42,073 nucleotides of DNA from CALKMS01 sp036796755 (GTDB lineage Bacteria > Actinomycetota > Aquicultoria > SKW223 > CALKMS01): the NCBI GenBank assembly GCA_036796755.1, contig DAIRCJ010000005.1, positions 1 through 42,073 on the forward strand, in the 5' to 3' direction. A program made the translations under genes and the position numbers. Under the pieces are notes generated by a model. That model did no database searches. It saw only the letters and a program-made list of their open reading frames with translations, and was not told where the DNA came from. Of this stretch, positions 16,977-24,710 are shown one piece after another; within the stretch, counting starts at the first letter, position 1, and each line of letters opens with the position of its first letter.

Positions 16977-18038
16977 CTATCCCTCTTCAAAGGTAAATTT
17001 AGTTATTTTTATCTTTTGAACCCGGTCGTTTCCCCAATCAACCACATATAAATAACCTTCATCATCAATGGTCAAACCCCGACTGAAGTTAAACTCCCCG
17101 GGATTTACCCCCCGGTGCCCAACCTTGGCTATGGGTTTGCCGTTTTTGTTTAAAACCTGAAGGCAAAAGCCGAAAGCATCGACTAGATAAACATTTTCTT
17201 TGTCATCTACGGCCAGGCCAGAGGCAAGGTCAATCGGGGTTTCTCCCCTTAAGCCAGCCGGAACTTCCCCGTAAACCCACTTTACCTTTCCATCCTTAGT
17301 GAAAGCGGTAACAGTCATATTTAAGCCATCAGAAACATAAACGGTGCCGCTTTTGCCCACCACCACATCCAAAGGACCATCAAGTTTGCCTGGTTCTCTT
17401 CCTGGCGTCCCGATAGTTCTTTTGAAGTTTCCTTTGAGATCAAAAACATTTATTAGATGTCCTTCGGAGTCCGCCACATAAATTTCGTTTCCACTGATAC
17501 TTAAGCCGGTAGCGTGAATGGTGCCGTTTTTGGGAAACCAGTCAAGGGGCCTACCGGTGGGGCTGAAAACCTGAATGCGGTCGTTTAAAGTATCGGCGAC
17601 ATAAATATTGCCTTCATCATCAACATCAATACCGTAAGGCAGCCAGAAACGGCCTGGTCTCCAGGTAATTCTGCCTCCAACGGGCACTTTAGCCCGCCCT
17701 TCGGTCCCAAAAGAAAAGAGATGACGACCGTAGCGATTAAAAACACAAACCCGATTGTTCTCACCGTCAGTTACATAAATGTTTCCACCTTTGTCAGTAG
17801 CCACATCGTTTGGACGCCGAAAATAGGGATTGGGCTGAACGCCAGGACCGCTAATAACCATAAAAACCCGGATGGCTCCGACATCTTGAGGTACAGCTTC
17901 AACCAACCCTCCCCCTCTTTTGGGAAGAAGATAAAAATAGAAATAAAGTAAACCGATTATGCCAATAAGAATAATTAAAACCAGAATTTTTATTAAGGTA
18001 TCGGTTCTTACACCGCGCTCTTGCCCTTGCTCTTCCAT
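16977..18038 (-). CDS. Membrane-anchored NHL-repeat beta-propeller protein (paralogue 1)
   Basis: 353 residues. An N-terminal charged stretch, a membrane helix at about residues 15-37 and then six NHL blades (RPNDVATDKGGNIYVTDGENN, LPYGIDVDDEGNIYVADTLN, SRGLTIDDEGYLYVVDWGND). It is a close paralogue of the protein at 12539. GGGGGTGAG just before the ATG is the ribosome site. It stands 67 nt after the multiheme ORF 18106 and 138 nt before the hexaheme gene 15900, which has its own promoter. The propeller should face the periplasm or outside. A role as a cytochrome accessory factor is inferred. Confidence 0.85.
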   Translation of the reverse strand: MEEQGQERGVRTDTLIKILVLIILIGIIGLLYFYFYLLPKRGGGLVEAVPQDVGAIRVFMVISGPGVQPNPYFRRPNDVATDKGGNIYVTDGENNRVCVFNRYGRHLFSFGTEGRAKVPVGGRITWRPGRFWLPYGIDVDDEGNIYVADTLNDRIQVFSPTGRPLDWFPKNGTIHATGLSISGNEIYVADSEGHLINVFDLKGNFKRTIGTPGREPGKLDGPLDVVVGKSGTVYVSDGLNMTVTAFTKDGKVKWVYGEVPAGLRGETPIDLASGLAVDDKENVYLVDAFGFCLQVLNKNGKPIAKVGHRGVNPGEFNFSRGLTIDDEGYLYVVDWGNDRVQKIKITKFTFEEG

Positions 18039-18105
18039 CTCACCCCCAAGTCAATATTTTTTTATTTTTATCAAATAAAAAAGTTTTTGTAAAGTTTTTT
18101 ATTTT

Positions 18106-19158
18106 TTAAGGCAACTCATAAATCTGGTGGCACTTCAAACAAAGATTATCGGGTTTCCAGACAACCATTTGAGGGTAAGCAGTTCCGTGCGGGTCATGGC
18201 AGCTGGTAGTGCAAAGAAGGGTCTTGGCCGGTTTGCCCGGGTTAACAACGAAGGTTTCTTTTCCTTCCCTTCCATCGCGATTAACATAGTAAGTATCTAA
18301 ATCCCAGCCAATTCGCTCATCCCGATAAGGTTTCTCAACTGGGTGAGTTTTAATGGTGGCTTTTCGGGAAAAAACGGTACGGTTGTGACAGAGATAACAA
18401 AGGGCGGTCTCCGGTATAACTTCCAGAGGCGGATAATCAGAGCCATGGGGAACATGGCAGTTTAAGCAAAGCCCTTTACCTACCCGAACAGCCTGATTGT
18501 GAGCACTTCGCTGGTAATAATAGCGGTTTGAATAAAGGGTTATTCTATCTCCATGGCACTTAAAACAGAGCTCGTTGTCTTTAGCAATCACCAGTTTTGG
18601 ATAATCAGCGCTGTGGGGGGCATGGCATTTAAGGCAGGTCCAGGTGATGTTAACCGGATGATGTGAAAGTCGCAAAAACTCCAGACGCAGAGCCGGATGG
18701 CAGTTATAGCAAAGATAAGGAAGCTGACTTTGAAGTAAAACGCTAACCTGGGACGAGTGAGGGCGGTGGCATAAGGTACAGGCGTAACGTTCAAAAGGTT
18801 GATGCCTGACCGGACGCCGATAATCTTTAGCCACCGGTGGATGGCAAGCCAGGCAAACAACTTTCTGGGTGTCGGCTAAAATTCCGATGTACTCAGAAGC
18901 GTGAGGTTGATGGCAGCTTAAGCAAGCTCTCTCATTAAAAGGTGGATGGAGTATCGGTAAAGCAAACTCGGCTTTCATCGGATGGCAGGAAACACAAAGA
19001 TACTTCTCGTCAGTTATTAACAAACTTAAGTAGTCAGAAGCATGAGGGTCGTGGCAGGTGGTACACTGCCCTTTGGCAAAAGGGTAATGGCGATAATGCA
19101 TCTTATCCCGAGAGGCAACCTCAGAATGGCAGGAAAAGCAGAGAGGTTTGAGGGGCAT
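18106..19158 (-). CDS. 13-heme cytochrome segment lacking a signal peptide (probable C-terminal part of a frameshifted gene)
   Basis: 350 residues from an ATG, with heme sites starting at residue 7 (CFSCH). Twelve CxxCH motifs plus one CTTSCH with three residues between the cysteines (18196-18213). Many follow the CxxCHxPH pattern. It ends CLKCH-x4-LP like the hexaheme proteins. It has no signal peptide or membrane helix, although heme c is attached outside the cytoplasm. The frame stays open about 20 codons upstream of the ATG and reads VAQKYHSIGPAGLI, which looks coding and overlaps the end of the gene at 19161. A -1 shift (or one extra A) in the A7 run at 19202-19208 would join the two into one protein of about 830 residues. 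Confidence 0.8.
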   Translation of the reverse strand: MPLKPLCFSCHSEVASRDKMHYRHYPFAKGQCTTCHDPHASDYLSLLITDEKYLCVSCHPMKAEFALPILHPPFNERACLSCHQPHASEYIGILADTQKVVCLACHPPVAKDYRRPVRHQPFERYACTLCHRPHSSQVSVLLQSQLPYLCYNCHPALRLEFLRLSHHPVNITWTCLKCHAPHSADYPKLVIAKDNELCFKCHGDRITLYSNRYYYQRSAHNQAVRVGKGLCLNCHVPHGSDYPPLEVIPETALCYLCHNRTVFSRKATIKTHPVEKPYRDERIGWDLDTYYVNRDGREGKETFVVNPGKPAKTLLCTTSCHDPHGTAYPQMVVWKPDNLCLKCHQIYELP

Positions 19159-19160
19159 AA

Positions 19161-20609
19161 TTAAGCCAGCAGGACCAATTGAGTGATATTTTTGAGCAAC
19201 CTTTTTTTCAAAACCTCCCTTTTTTTAGTTATTTTTTGAGGAGCAATGCCGATCATTTTGCCGCAAGGGCTCTCTGGCTTAATGCCAAACCATTTGCCAC
19301 AAACCGTTCTTAAACCAACTCGGCCTCTGGCTTCCTTGTAAGTCTTGACCGTTTCCCGATAAATTCGCTCGGCATGGTCAAGATGGCAGGAAAGACAGCT
19401 TTCTTTCAAAAAAGGGTTGTGGACAACAGGTTGATAAAGTTTGGGAACCATCTCAACATGACAAAGAAGGCAGCGACGGTTCTTCTTTAAAAACTCAGCT
19501 ACTTCCGGAGTGACACGGTAAAAGGCGTAGTAAAACAGGCCAAAAAACTGAAGTAAGAGAAGAAGAATTATGATAATCAAAAGAATCTTGCGACGTCGGC
19601 CGGTGGCTTCTTCAATGGGATGAGCAATTATCGGATAAGGGGTAACCCGAAACCAGAAACACAAATCCCGATAGCTATCCTCGCGCCAGCCAGTAAGCTC
19701 GGTCGGTTCAGTTTGACAGTAAGCCGCCTCCTTCTTTAAAAAAGTGCCAAAAAGGAATTTTTCTTTTTCTTCCAGGGAAGACTCAAGCCCTTCGACCTGA
19801 TAAAAGCATTCTTCAGTAGCCTGAGGGGCTTTAAGAATAATCCTGAGACGAGAGTTAATTTTTAAGGTATGCGGAGTTTTAAAGCTATACCTGACTTCTT
19901 TAAAACTGGTGGAAGCTGCCCTGGCTTTTAAAATTACTCCTTCTTCAAGAACTTCCCCGGTTCGGGCATCCTGGAGAGCTATAAACAGGTCACCTTTCGG
20001 AACCAGAGGAGAACTTTTTCTTAAACGGAGAGCAACCTGGGTAACGGTCTGAGGCTCAGGTAAAGTAAAAACCTCACCGGCTGAAGACTGACCGTAAATC
20101 GGAGCCGAGTTGAACCTGGAAAGGTAAGTCTGGCCCAAAAAGGTTCCGTCAGTAAACTCGAGCAAAAAGATGGCTTCCGCTCCACGCAGCAACTGCCAGC
20201 GGTCGCCTTTTTCGGCCAGCATAATCTTCTGAGCAGGGAAATTAGCTCCTTTAAGATAGGCAAAGTTGGCAAAACGCTCTGGACTGGCTTCTTCGGAATA
20301 AATAACCAGATAATAAAAGCCATTCTTTTCCAACTGGCAGGTTAAATCAACAGCTACAAAGCCACTTTCTTTAACTTCAAAGCGGCTCTGGCCAATAATT
20401 TCTTCGGATGGCCTACCGGCTGACTCTGGCCTGACCTGTAAAGAATAGATTAGAGGTAAGCCGGAAAAATTTTCAATATAAAGATAGACTCGGGAAACTT
20501 CGGGCTTTCGCTGGGTGAGGGTAAAGCCAATGGCCAGTTTGGTTTGGGGTGATTTTAAAGAAATGGAAGCGCGCTCTCTAAAATAGAACTGGTTTCCCCA
20601 GCGCTTCAT
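19161..20609 (-). CDS. Membrane-anchored diheme protein with large N-terminal beta-sandwich domains (probable N-terminal part of a frameshifted multiheme protein)
   Basis: 482 residues. Residues 1-330 have no signal peptide and read as two related beta-rich modules resembling jelly-roll modules usually seen outside cells. A basic GRRRK precedes one membrane helix at 342-364. After it come CLLCH (380) and CLSCH (405), then a Cys-containing tail. The positive-inside rule predicts the beta modules in the cytoplasm and the hemes outside. The ATG follows TAGGTGGG. It lies 17 nt after the TPR gene and 2 nt before the heme-rich ORF 18106. The last about 20 residues (KKRLLKNITQLVLLA) are probably out of frame. 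I do not recognise the family of the N-terminal domain. Confidence 0.7.
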   Translation of the reverse strand: MKRWGNQFYFRERASISLKSPQTKLAIGFTLTQRKPEVSRVYLYIENFSGLPLIYSLQVRPESAGRPSEEIIGQSRFEVKESGFVAVDLTCQLEKNGFYYLVIYSEEASPERFANFAYLKGANFPAQKIMLAEKGDRWQLLRGAEAIFLLEFTDGTFLGQTYLSRFNSAPIYGQSSAGEVFTLPEPQTVTQVALRLRKSSPLVPKGDLFIALQDARTGEVLEEGVILKARAASTSFKEVRYSFKTPHTLKINSRLRIILKAPQATEECFYQVEGLESSLEEKEKFLFGTFLKKEAAYCQTEPTELTGWREDSYRDLCFWFRVTPYPIIAHPIEEATGRRRKILLIIIILLLLLQFFGLFYYAFYRVTPEVAEFLKKNRRCLLCHVEMVPKLYQPVVHNPFLKESCLSCHLDHAERIYRETVKTYKEARGRVGLRTVCGKWFGIKPESPCGKMIGIAPQKITKKREVLKKRLLKNITQLVLLA

Positions 20610-20626
20610 TTACCCACCTAATTCCT

Positions 20627-21271
20627 TTATTCAGCTCCTAACCTTTTTAGGGCCTCTTTTGACTTCTTGTCGTCCGGAAGGAACTTTAAAGCCTGTCGAT
20701 ACTCTTCAATAGCTTTGTTTTTTTCTCCTAACTTTTCGTAAATCTCTCCTAACTCTCGATGAACGTTACCGTAAGTTTCGGAAATCCTTAAAACATTTTT
20801 AAAAGCCACTTCTGCCTCTTCATAGTTCTTTCTTTCCTTCTCAATCAAGCCAAGTTGAAACCAGGAAAGGGCATCATCCGGGTTTTTTTCAACGATGTAA
20901 CGAAAAACCTCAGCTGCCTTGTCTTTCTTTTTCTGATTCAAATAAAGAACCCCAAGCTCATAGCGGTAGTTAAGAGCTGTGGGGTTTAAATCAATGGCTT
21001 TTTTAAGCTCCTCTTCCGCCTCGGCTGTTTTACCCATCTGGCGGTAAACAACCCCCAGAGCAAAATGAGCGGCGGCATCGTTAGGGCGAGCTTTGATGGT
21101 TGCTTGCCAACGTTCAGCTTCAAACTCCAGAGGTGTCTTGGGCTGAACCTGACCGTAATAGCGATTCAGAATCAGGCCAATTAAAACAAAAACCGCAATT
21201 ACCAGCAAAATCAGGATTACGGAAAGTAAATAGCTGACAACAGCACCTCTTTCGTTTACTGCTTTTCTCAA
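20627..21271 (-). CDS. Membrane-anchored TPR protein
   Basis: 214 residues. A membrane helix at about 13-36, then four to five tetratricopeptide repeats (for example AAAHFALGVVYRQMGKTAEA, ALSWFQLGLIEKERKNYEEA, GNVHRELGEIYEKLGEKNKA). The start is TTG preceded by an A/G-rich AAGGGGGGA ribosome site. It follows rex by 55 nt and precedes the anchored heme protein by 17 nt, so it is very likely in the same transcript. TPR domains bind partner proteins. Here it may hold an assembly complex for the cytochromes (inference). Confidence 0.83.
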   Translation of the reverse strand: MRKAVNERGAVVSYLLSVILILLVIAVFVLIGLILNRYYGQVQPKTPLEFEAERWQATIKARPNDAAAHFALGVVYRQMGKTAEAEEELKKAIDLNPTALNYRYELGVLYLNQKKKDKAAEVFRYIVEKNPDDALSWFQLGLIEKERKNYEEAEVAFKNVLRISETYGNVHRELGEIYEKLGEKNKAIEEYRQALKFLPDDKKSKEALKRLGAE

Positions 21272-21325
21272 GCTTATCCCCCCTTTCTCCTATAACTTTG
21301 TTTATAGCTTAACTAAAACTTCTTT

Positions 21326-22015
21326 TTACTGCAAGTTTTTTCTTGATTTCTTTCTTTTCCTCTCCTCTATTAGATAATAGGAAAGAATCTGCATTTCCAC
21401 TGCTAAATCAACATAACGAACTGGCAGGCGGCTATCTAATTCCAGGGAAATGGGGGCAAAATTTAAAATAGACCTGACGCCAGCTTCCAGCAAAAGCTTG
21501 GCTACTTCCTGAGCAAAATCGGCGGGGACAGCAATTATCCCGATATCAATTGGGCCTTTAAGCTTAACAAAATGCTTTAATTCCTTTATTGATTTTACCT
21601 TTAGACCGCCAATCTTCTGACCAATTTTCTTGGGGTCGGCGTCAAAAGCGCCAATAATTTTGAATCCCTTTTCTTCAAAGCCCGGATAGCCTATTAAAGC
21701 TGAGCCCAATCTTCCTACCCCAACGACAATAGCTTTCCGCGGTTCCAGAAGGCCCAGGACATAAAGAATGGTTTCTTCCAGATGATGAACATTATAGCCC
21801 ATCCCCCTTACCCCTAACTCCCCCAGAAAAGAAAGGTCTTTGCGAACCTGAGCTGAGTTACTGCCTACAAGCTCAGCCAGCTTCCGAGAAGAAACATAAG
21901 CATTTTCGTCTCTTTCCACCTGAGACAGAGCACGCAAATAAAGAGGTAAGCGGTTGAGAGTTGCTTTCGGGATTGACTTTGGCTTTTTCCGTTTAAACTT
22001 AGTAACTTTTTTCAC
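21326..22015 (-). CDS. rex: Redox-sensing transcriptional repressor Rex
   Basis: 229 residues from the GTG at 22015. An N-terminal winged helix (RLPLYLRALSQV..., VSSRKLAELVG.NSAQVRKDLSFLGELGVRGMGY), a Rossmann domain with GVGRLGSAL for NAD(H), and the C-terminal domain-swapped helix (VDLAVEMQILSYYL). Rex binds DNA when NADH/NAD+ is low and releases it when NADH builds up. A longer start (TTG at 22045) would put the -10 box inside the gene and has no ribosome site, so GTG is preferred. It heads a transcript with the TPR and multiheme genes, an unusual direct link of NADH sensing to a cytochrome operon. I see only a half-match to the Rex operator (TTGTGA, at the start codon). Confidence 0.93.
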   Translation of the reverse strand: MKKVTKFKRKKPKSIPKATLNRLPLYLRALSQVERDENAYVSSRKLAELVGSNSAQVRKDLSFLGELGVRGMGYNVHHLEETILYVLGLLEPRKAIVVGVGRLGSALIGYPGFEEKGFKIIGAFDADPKKIGQKIGGLKVKSIKELKHFVKLKGPIDIGIIAVPADFAQEVAKLLLEAGVRSILNFAPISLELDSRLPVRYVDLAVEMQILSYYLIEERKRKKSRKNLQ

Positions 22016-22024
22016 AATAGCCTT

Positions 22025-22053
22025 ATTATATAACCTACAGCCCAAAAAACCAA
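22025..22053 (-). promoter_or_regulatory. Candidate rex promoter
   Basis: TTGGTT (22053-22048), 17 nt, TATAAT (22030-22025), and 9 nt to the GTG start. There is no ribosome site between them, so the rex message may be leaderless. Confidence 0.5.
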
Positions 22054-22198
22054 AACTTAAGTTTTTTTATTCATTTTTATACCGAGATTAATTTTTTAGG
22101 GCTATCTCCAGTAAGCTACTCAGGTTATCATTTTCTCCCGATTCTCTGATAAGATTAGGTTTAGAAATTTTTTAGCTGCTTTAAGGTGAAATGTTCTA

Positions 22199-23179
22199 AT
22201 GGAAAGCGCAAACTTAAAGAAACTACGAGAGCTTTACCAAAAAAATAAAATCAGGTTTATTTTAACCTTTGCTTTCCTGGCAATCGGCCTTCTGTTTTTA
22301 ATAACCTTTCTCCTGACCTCTAATTCGCAGTATTGTGGAAGCTGCCATTTGATGAAAGCCAGCTACACCTCCTGGCTGAAATCAAGCCATTCTAACTTTG
22401 CCTGCCTGGATTGTCATGGAAAACAAAGCTGGATTGGGATGATTTCTAACCCTTTAAGAATAATGAACTACTTTTTCAGCTACCTTACTTTCAAACCTTC
22501 CGCCTTGCCTTCTTCCATTGTTAGTAATGAAAATTGTCTTTACTGCCACGAATCAATCTTAAAAAGAATAAAAATTACTTCTAACATTAAAGTTAGCCAT
22601 AAAGAATTCACTGAAACCGGCTATTTCTGCACCGATTGTCACAGCGCCATTGCTCATCAAATAAAAGGAATTCCCCGCAATTATCCAAATATGGACCGCT
22701 GCTTTAAATGCCACAATGGGCAAAAAGCAAGCAAAGATTGTGCCCTCTGCCATCTTTTACCAGTAAAGGAACTTAAAATCAGCGGTTCAGCTAAAAGCTC
22801 TTACAGCTTGCTTCACCGGGAAAACAAAAAATACCACGGGCTGGGAGATCAAAATACCTGTCCTATTTGTCACTCTAAAAACCTTTGCCGGAAGTGCCAT
22901 CAAATAATTATGCCTCATCCGGAAAACTGGCCTCTTTATCATTCGCAAGCTGCTCTTCAAAGCAAGAAAGAATGCCTTAACTGCCATCAATCCTCTTACT
23001 GTCTCAACTGCCACCAGTTGGAAATGCCTCATAGCGAAAAGTTTATTCGCGAACACGGAGCCATCGCTTCAAAAGAAAAAAAGGTTTGTCAGAATTGTCA
23101 TTACCTTAAAACCTGCGAATACTGCCACATTGCCTCCGCTCACCATTATGTGAAAAAGAATTTGCGCTTGTTTCCTTAA
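22199..23179 (+). CDS. 12-heme NapC/NirT-like membrane-anchored cytochrome
   Basis: 326 residues. An N-terminal membrane helix at about 20-41 is followed at once by CGSCH and a CLDCH, the arrangement of NapC/NrfH/CymA quinol dehydrogenases. The body has 12 CxxCH sites in all: CGSCH, CLDCH, CLYCH, CTDCH, CFKCH, CALCH, CPICH, CRKCH, CLNCH twice, CQNCH, CEYCH. NapC/NrfH proteins have four, so this is a long extended form. AAGGTGA lies 9 nt before the ATG. It is divergent from rex across 183 nt. Probable role: taking electrons from menaquinol and handing them to exported cytochromes. Confidence 0.87.
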   Translation: MESANLKKLRELYQKNKIRFILTFAFLAIGLLFLITFLLTSNSQYCGSCHLMKASYTSWLKSSHSNFACLDCHGKQSWIGMISNPLRIMNYFFSYLTFKPSALPSSIVSNENCLYCHESILKRIKITSNIKVSHKEFTETGYFCTDCHSAIAHQIKGIPRNYPNMDRCFKCHNGQKASKDCALCHLLPVKELKISGSAKSSYSLLHRENKKYHGLGDQNTCPICHSKNLCRKCHQIIMPHPENWPLYHSQAALQSKKECLNCHQSSYCLNCHQLEMPHSEKFIREHGAIASKEKKVCQNCHYLKTCEYCHIASAHHYVKKNLRLFP

Positions 23180-23560
23180 TCAATCTCTTCTTTCTTAAAT
23201 TTTTAAAATTTTTAATTTTTTTTCCTATTTTTTATATTTCTTCTCAATTCTCCTCTCGACTATCCCTCACTTTTTAAAAACTCACTCCTATTCCCCTTTT
23301 CCGAACCCACCTTATTTGCTCCCTTCTCAAAGCTTTTCTTCCTTTCTCTCTGGAAAAGAAGGGTAGTCTTTTTCGTTCCCCCTTTAAATATAAGGGAAAA
23401 AGAGAAGATTTTTAAAGCTCCCTTATTTTCGCAGGGTTTGTTGTAAAACCCTCAATCTCCCTTAAAAATTTAAGGGGAGGTGAAGAGTGGAGTTTATTTC
23501 AGCAACTCAAAATAGGTAGGAAGGTTTGACACCAAAGGTTTTTAATCTTTCCCCTTTATT
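23180..23560. other. Intergenic region with palindromes
   Basis: About 380 bp without a credible gene. The first 100 nt are very AT-rich. Repeats occur at 23378-23480. A TTGACA at 23526 has no partner -10 at normal spacing. Confidence 0.6.
23378..23480. repeat. Intergenic palindromic repeats, copy C
   Basis: CCCTT..AAGGG at 23379-23396 and a nearly perfect CTCCCTTAAA / TTTAAGGGGAG palindrome at 23456-23478, joined to CCCTCAATCTCCC, which is the complement of the GGGAGATTGAGGG-type tail of the other copies. Confidence 0.55.
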
Positions 23561-23569
23561 TGTTATACT
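23561..23569 (+). promoter_or_regulatory. Extended -10 promoter of gmhA
   Basis: TGT-TATACT, an extended -10, with 7 nt to the ATG at 23577 and no ribosome site. This is the same geometry as the promoter at 15721-15729. Confidence 0.55.
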
Positions 23570-23576
23570 TTACCTT

Positions 23577-24149
23577 ATGCAAGACTTGATTCGGCAGGAA
23601 CTAATCGAAAGTGCTCAAACAAAAAGCCTCATAGCTGAAGAGTTAGCTGGCGCCATTGAAGACGCTGCTGACCTTATCTGTAAGTCCTTGAGAAGAGGGG
23701 GGAAAGTCTTAATCTTTGGTAACGGGGGAAGCGCTGCTGACGCTCAACACTTCGCTTGTGAACTGGTAGGAAAATTTAAAAAAGTTAGAAAAGCTCTTCC
23801 CGCTGTTGCTTTGACCACTGACACCTCTATTTTGACTGCCGTCACCAACGACTTTGATTTTAAGTATATCTTCAGCCGCCAGATAGAAGCCCTGGGCAAG
23901 CCAGAAGATGTAGCTGTGGCCATCAGCACCAGCGGCAACTCTCCCAATGTCTTAGAAGGAATTAAAGCCGCTCGCGACCTCAACATAAAAAGCATTGGTC
24001 TTTCAGGAAAAAGTGGCGGAAAGCTTGCCCAGGTTGTTGACATCCCTCTGCTTGTTCCTTCTGTTTCTACTCCCCGAATCCAGGAAGGACACATTGCCAT
24101 CATCCATATTCTCTGTCTTCTGGTTGAAAGGTCTTTCTTCGGAGAATAA
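23577..24149 (+). CDS. gmhA: Phosphoheptose isomerase (sedoheptulose 7-phosphate isomerase)
   Basis: 190 residues, the normal length of GmhA, starting MQDLIRQELIES. SIS domain with FGNGGSAADAQHFACELVG near residue 50, AISTSGNSPN near 118 and the C-terminal EGHIAIIHILC helix that carries the zinc/catalytic Glu-His. It converts sedoheptulose 7-phosphate to D-glycero-D-manno-heptose 7-phosphate, the first step of nucleotide-heptose synthesis. An upstream in-frame TTG at 23526 would add 17 residues and cover the promoter, so it was not chosen. First gene of the heptose operon. Confidence 0.94.
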   Translation: MQDLIRQELIESAQTKSLIAEELAGAIEDAADLICKSLRRGGKVLIFGNGGSAADAQHFACELVGKFKKVRKALPAVALTTDTSILTAVTNDFDFKYIFSRQIEALGKPEDVAVAISTSGNSPNVLEGIKAARDLNIKSIGLSGKSGGKLAQVVDIPLLVPSVSTPRIQEGHIAIIHILCLLVERSFFGE

Positions 24150-24710
24150 GTGCCAGAAAGAGCTGTTTTTTTAGACCGTGACGGTGTAATCATTGAAGAC
24201 ACTGGATACATTGACTCAACAAAAAGAGTTGTTTTTCGGCCCAAAGTAGCCGAGGAGCTTAAAAAACTGAAAGAAAAAGGATTTCTTCTGGTAATAGTTA
24301 CCAATCAATCCGGGGTTGCCCGGGGGTATTTTTCCGAGAAAACCTTGAGAAAAATAAATAAAAGCCTGGTTGAAAAGCTAAAGGAAGAGGGAGTAGAAAT
24401 AGACGCCGTTTATTACTGTCCCCACCACCCCGAAGGGAAAATTAAAGAATATGCTTTTCCGTGTAGTTGTCGAAAACCACAGCCAGGTATGATAATCCAG
24501 GCGGCCAGAGATTTGAATCTTGATGTTCAAGCCTCTTTCTTAATTGGCGACAGCGAGCGAGACATCCTGGCCGGTCAAGCTGCTGGTTGTAAAACTATTC
24601 TTTTAAAAGAAGGAAAAGGAGAATTAAACTTAAAAGTCAAAGCCGATAAAGTTGTAGAAAGCCTGAAGCAGGCAGTAGAATTTATCCTTTCAGGAGGTCA
24701 GGAAAATTAA
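24150..24710 (+). CDS. gmhB: D-glycero-beta-D-manno-heptose-1,7-bisphosphate 7-phosphatase
   Basis: 186 residues, HAD superfamily. FLDRDGVI near the N-terminus holds the nucleophile Asp-x-Asp, VTNQSGVARGYF is motif II, and CPHHPEG..FPCSCRKP is the Cys/His zinc-binding loop typical of GmhB, followed by GDSERDILAG. The GTG start directly follows the gmhA stop. It removes the 7-phosphate between the two HldE-type steps. The same subfamily includes histidinol-phosphatases, but the neighbours settle the role. Confidence 0.92.
   Translation: MPERAVFLDRDGVIIEDTGYIDSTKRVVFRPKVAEELKKLKEKGFLLVIVTNQSGVARGYFSEKTLRKINKSLVEKLKEEGVEIDAVYYCPHHPEGKIKEYAFPCSCRKPQPGMIIQAARDLNLDVQASFLIGDSERDILAGQAAGCKTILLKEGKGELNLKVKADKVVESLKQAVEFILSGGQEN

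Noticed and set aside
22005..22025. A Rex operator at the rex start
   Set aside because: Only one half (TTGTGA) fits; the other half matches four of six bases, and the site lies at the GTG codon. Not enough to call an operator.
23526..23576. Longer gmhA start at TTG 23526 and TTGACA as its -35
   Set aside because: The extra 17 residues are not family-like and would overlap the extended -10; the TTGACA is 32 nt from the TATACT, too far to pair with it.
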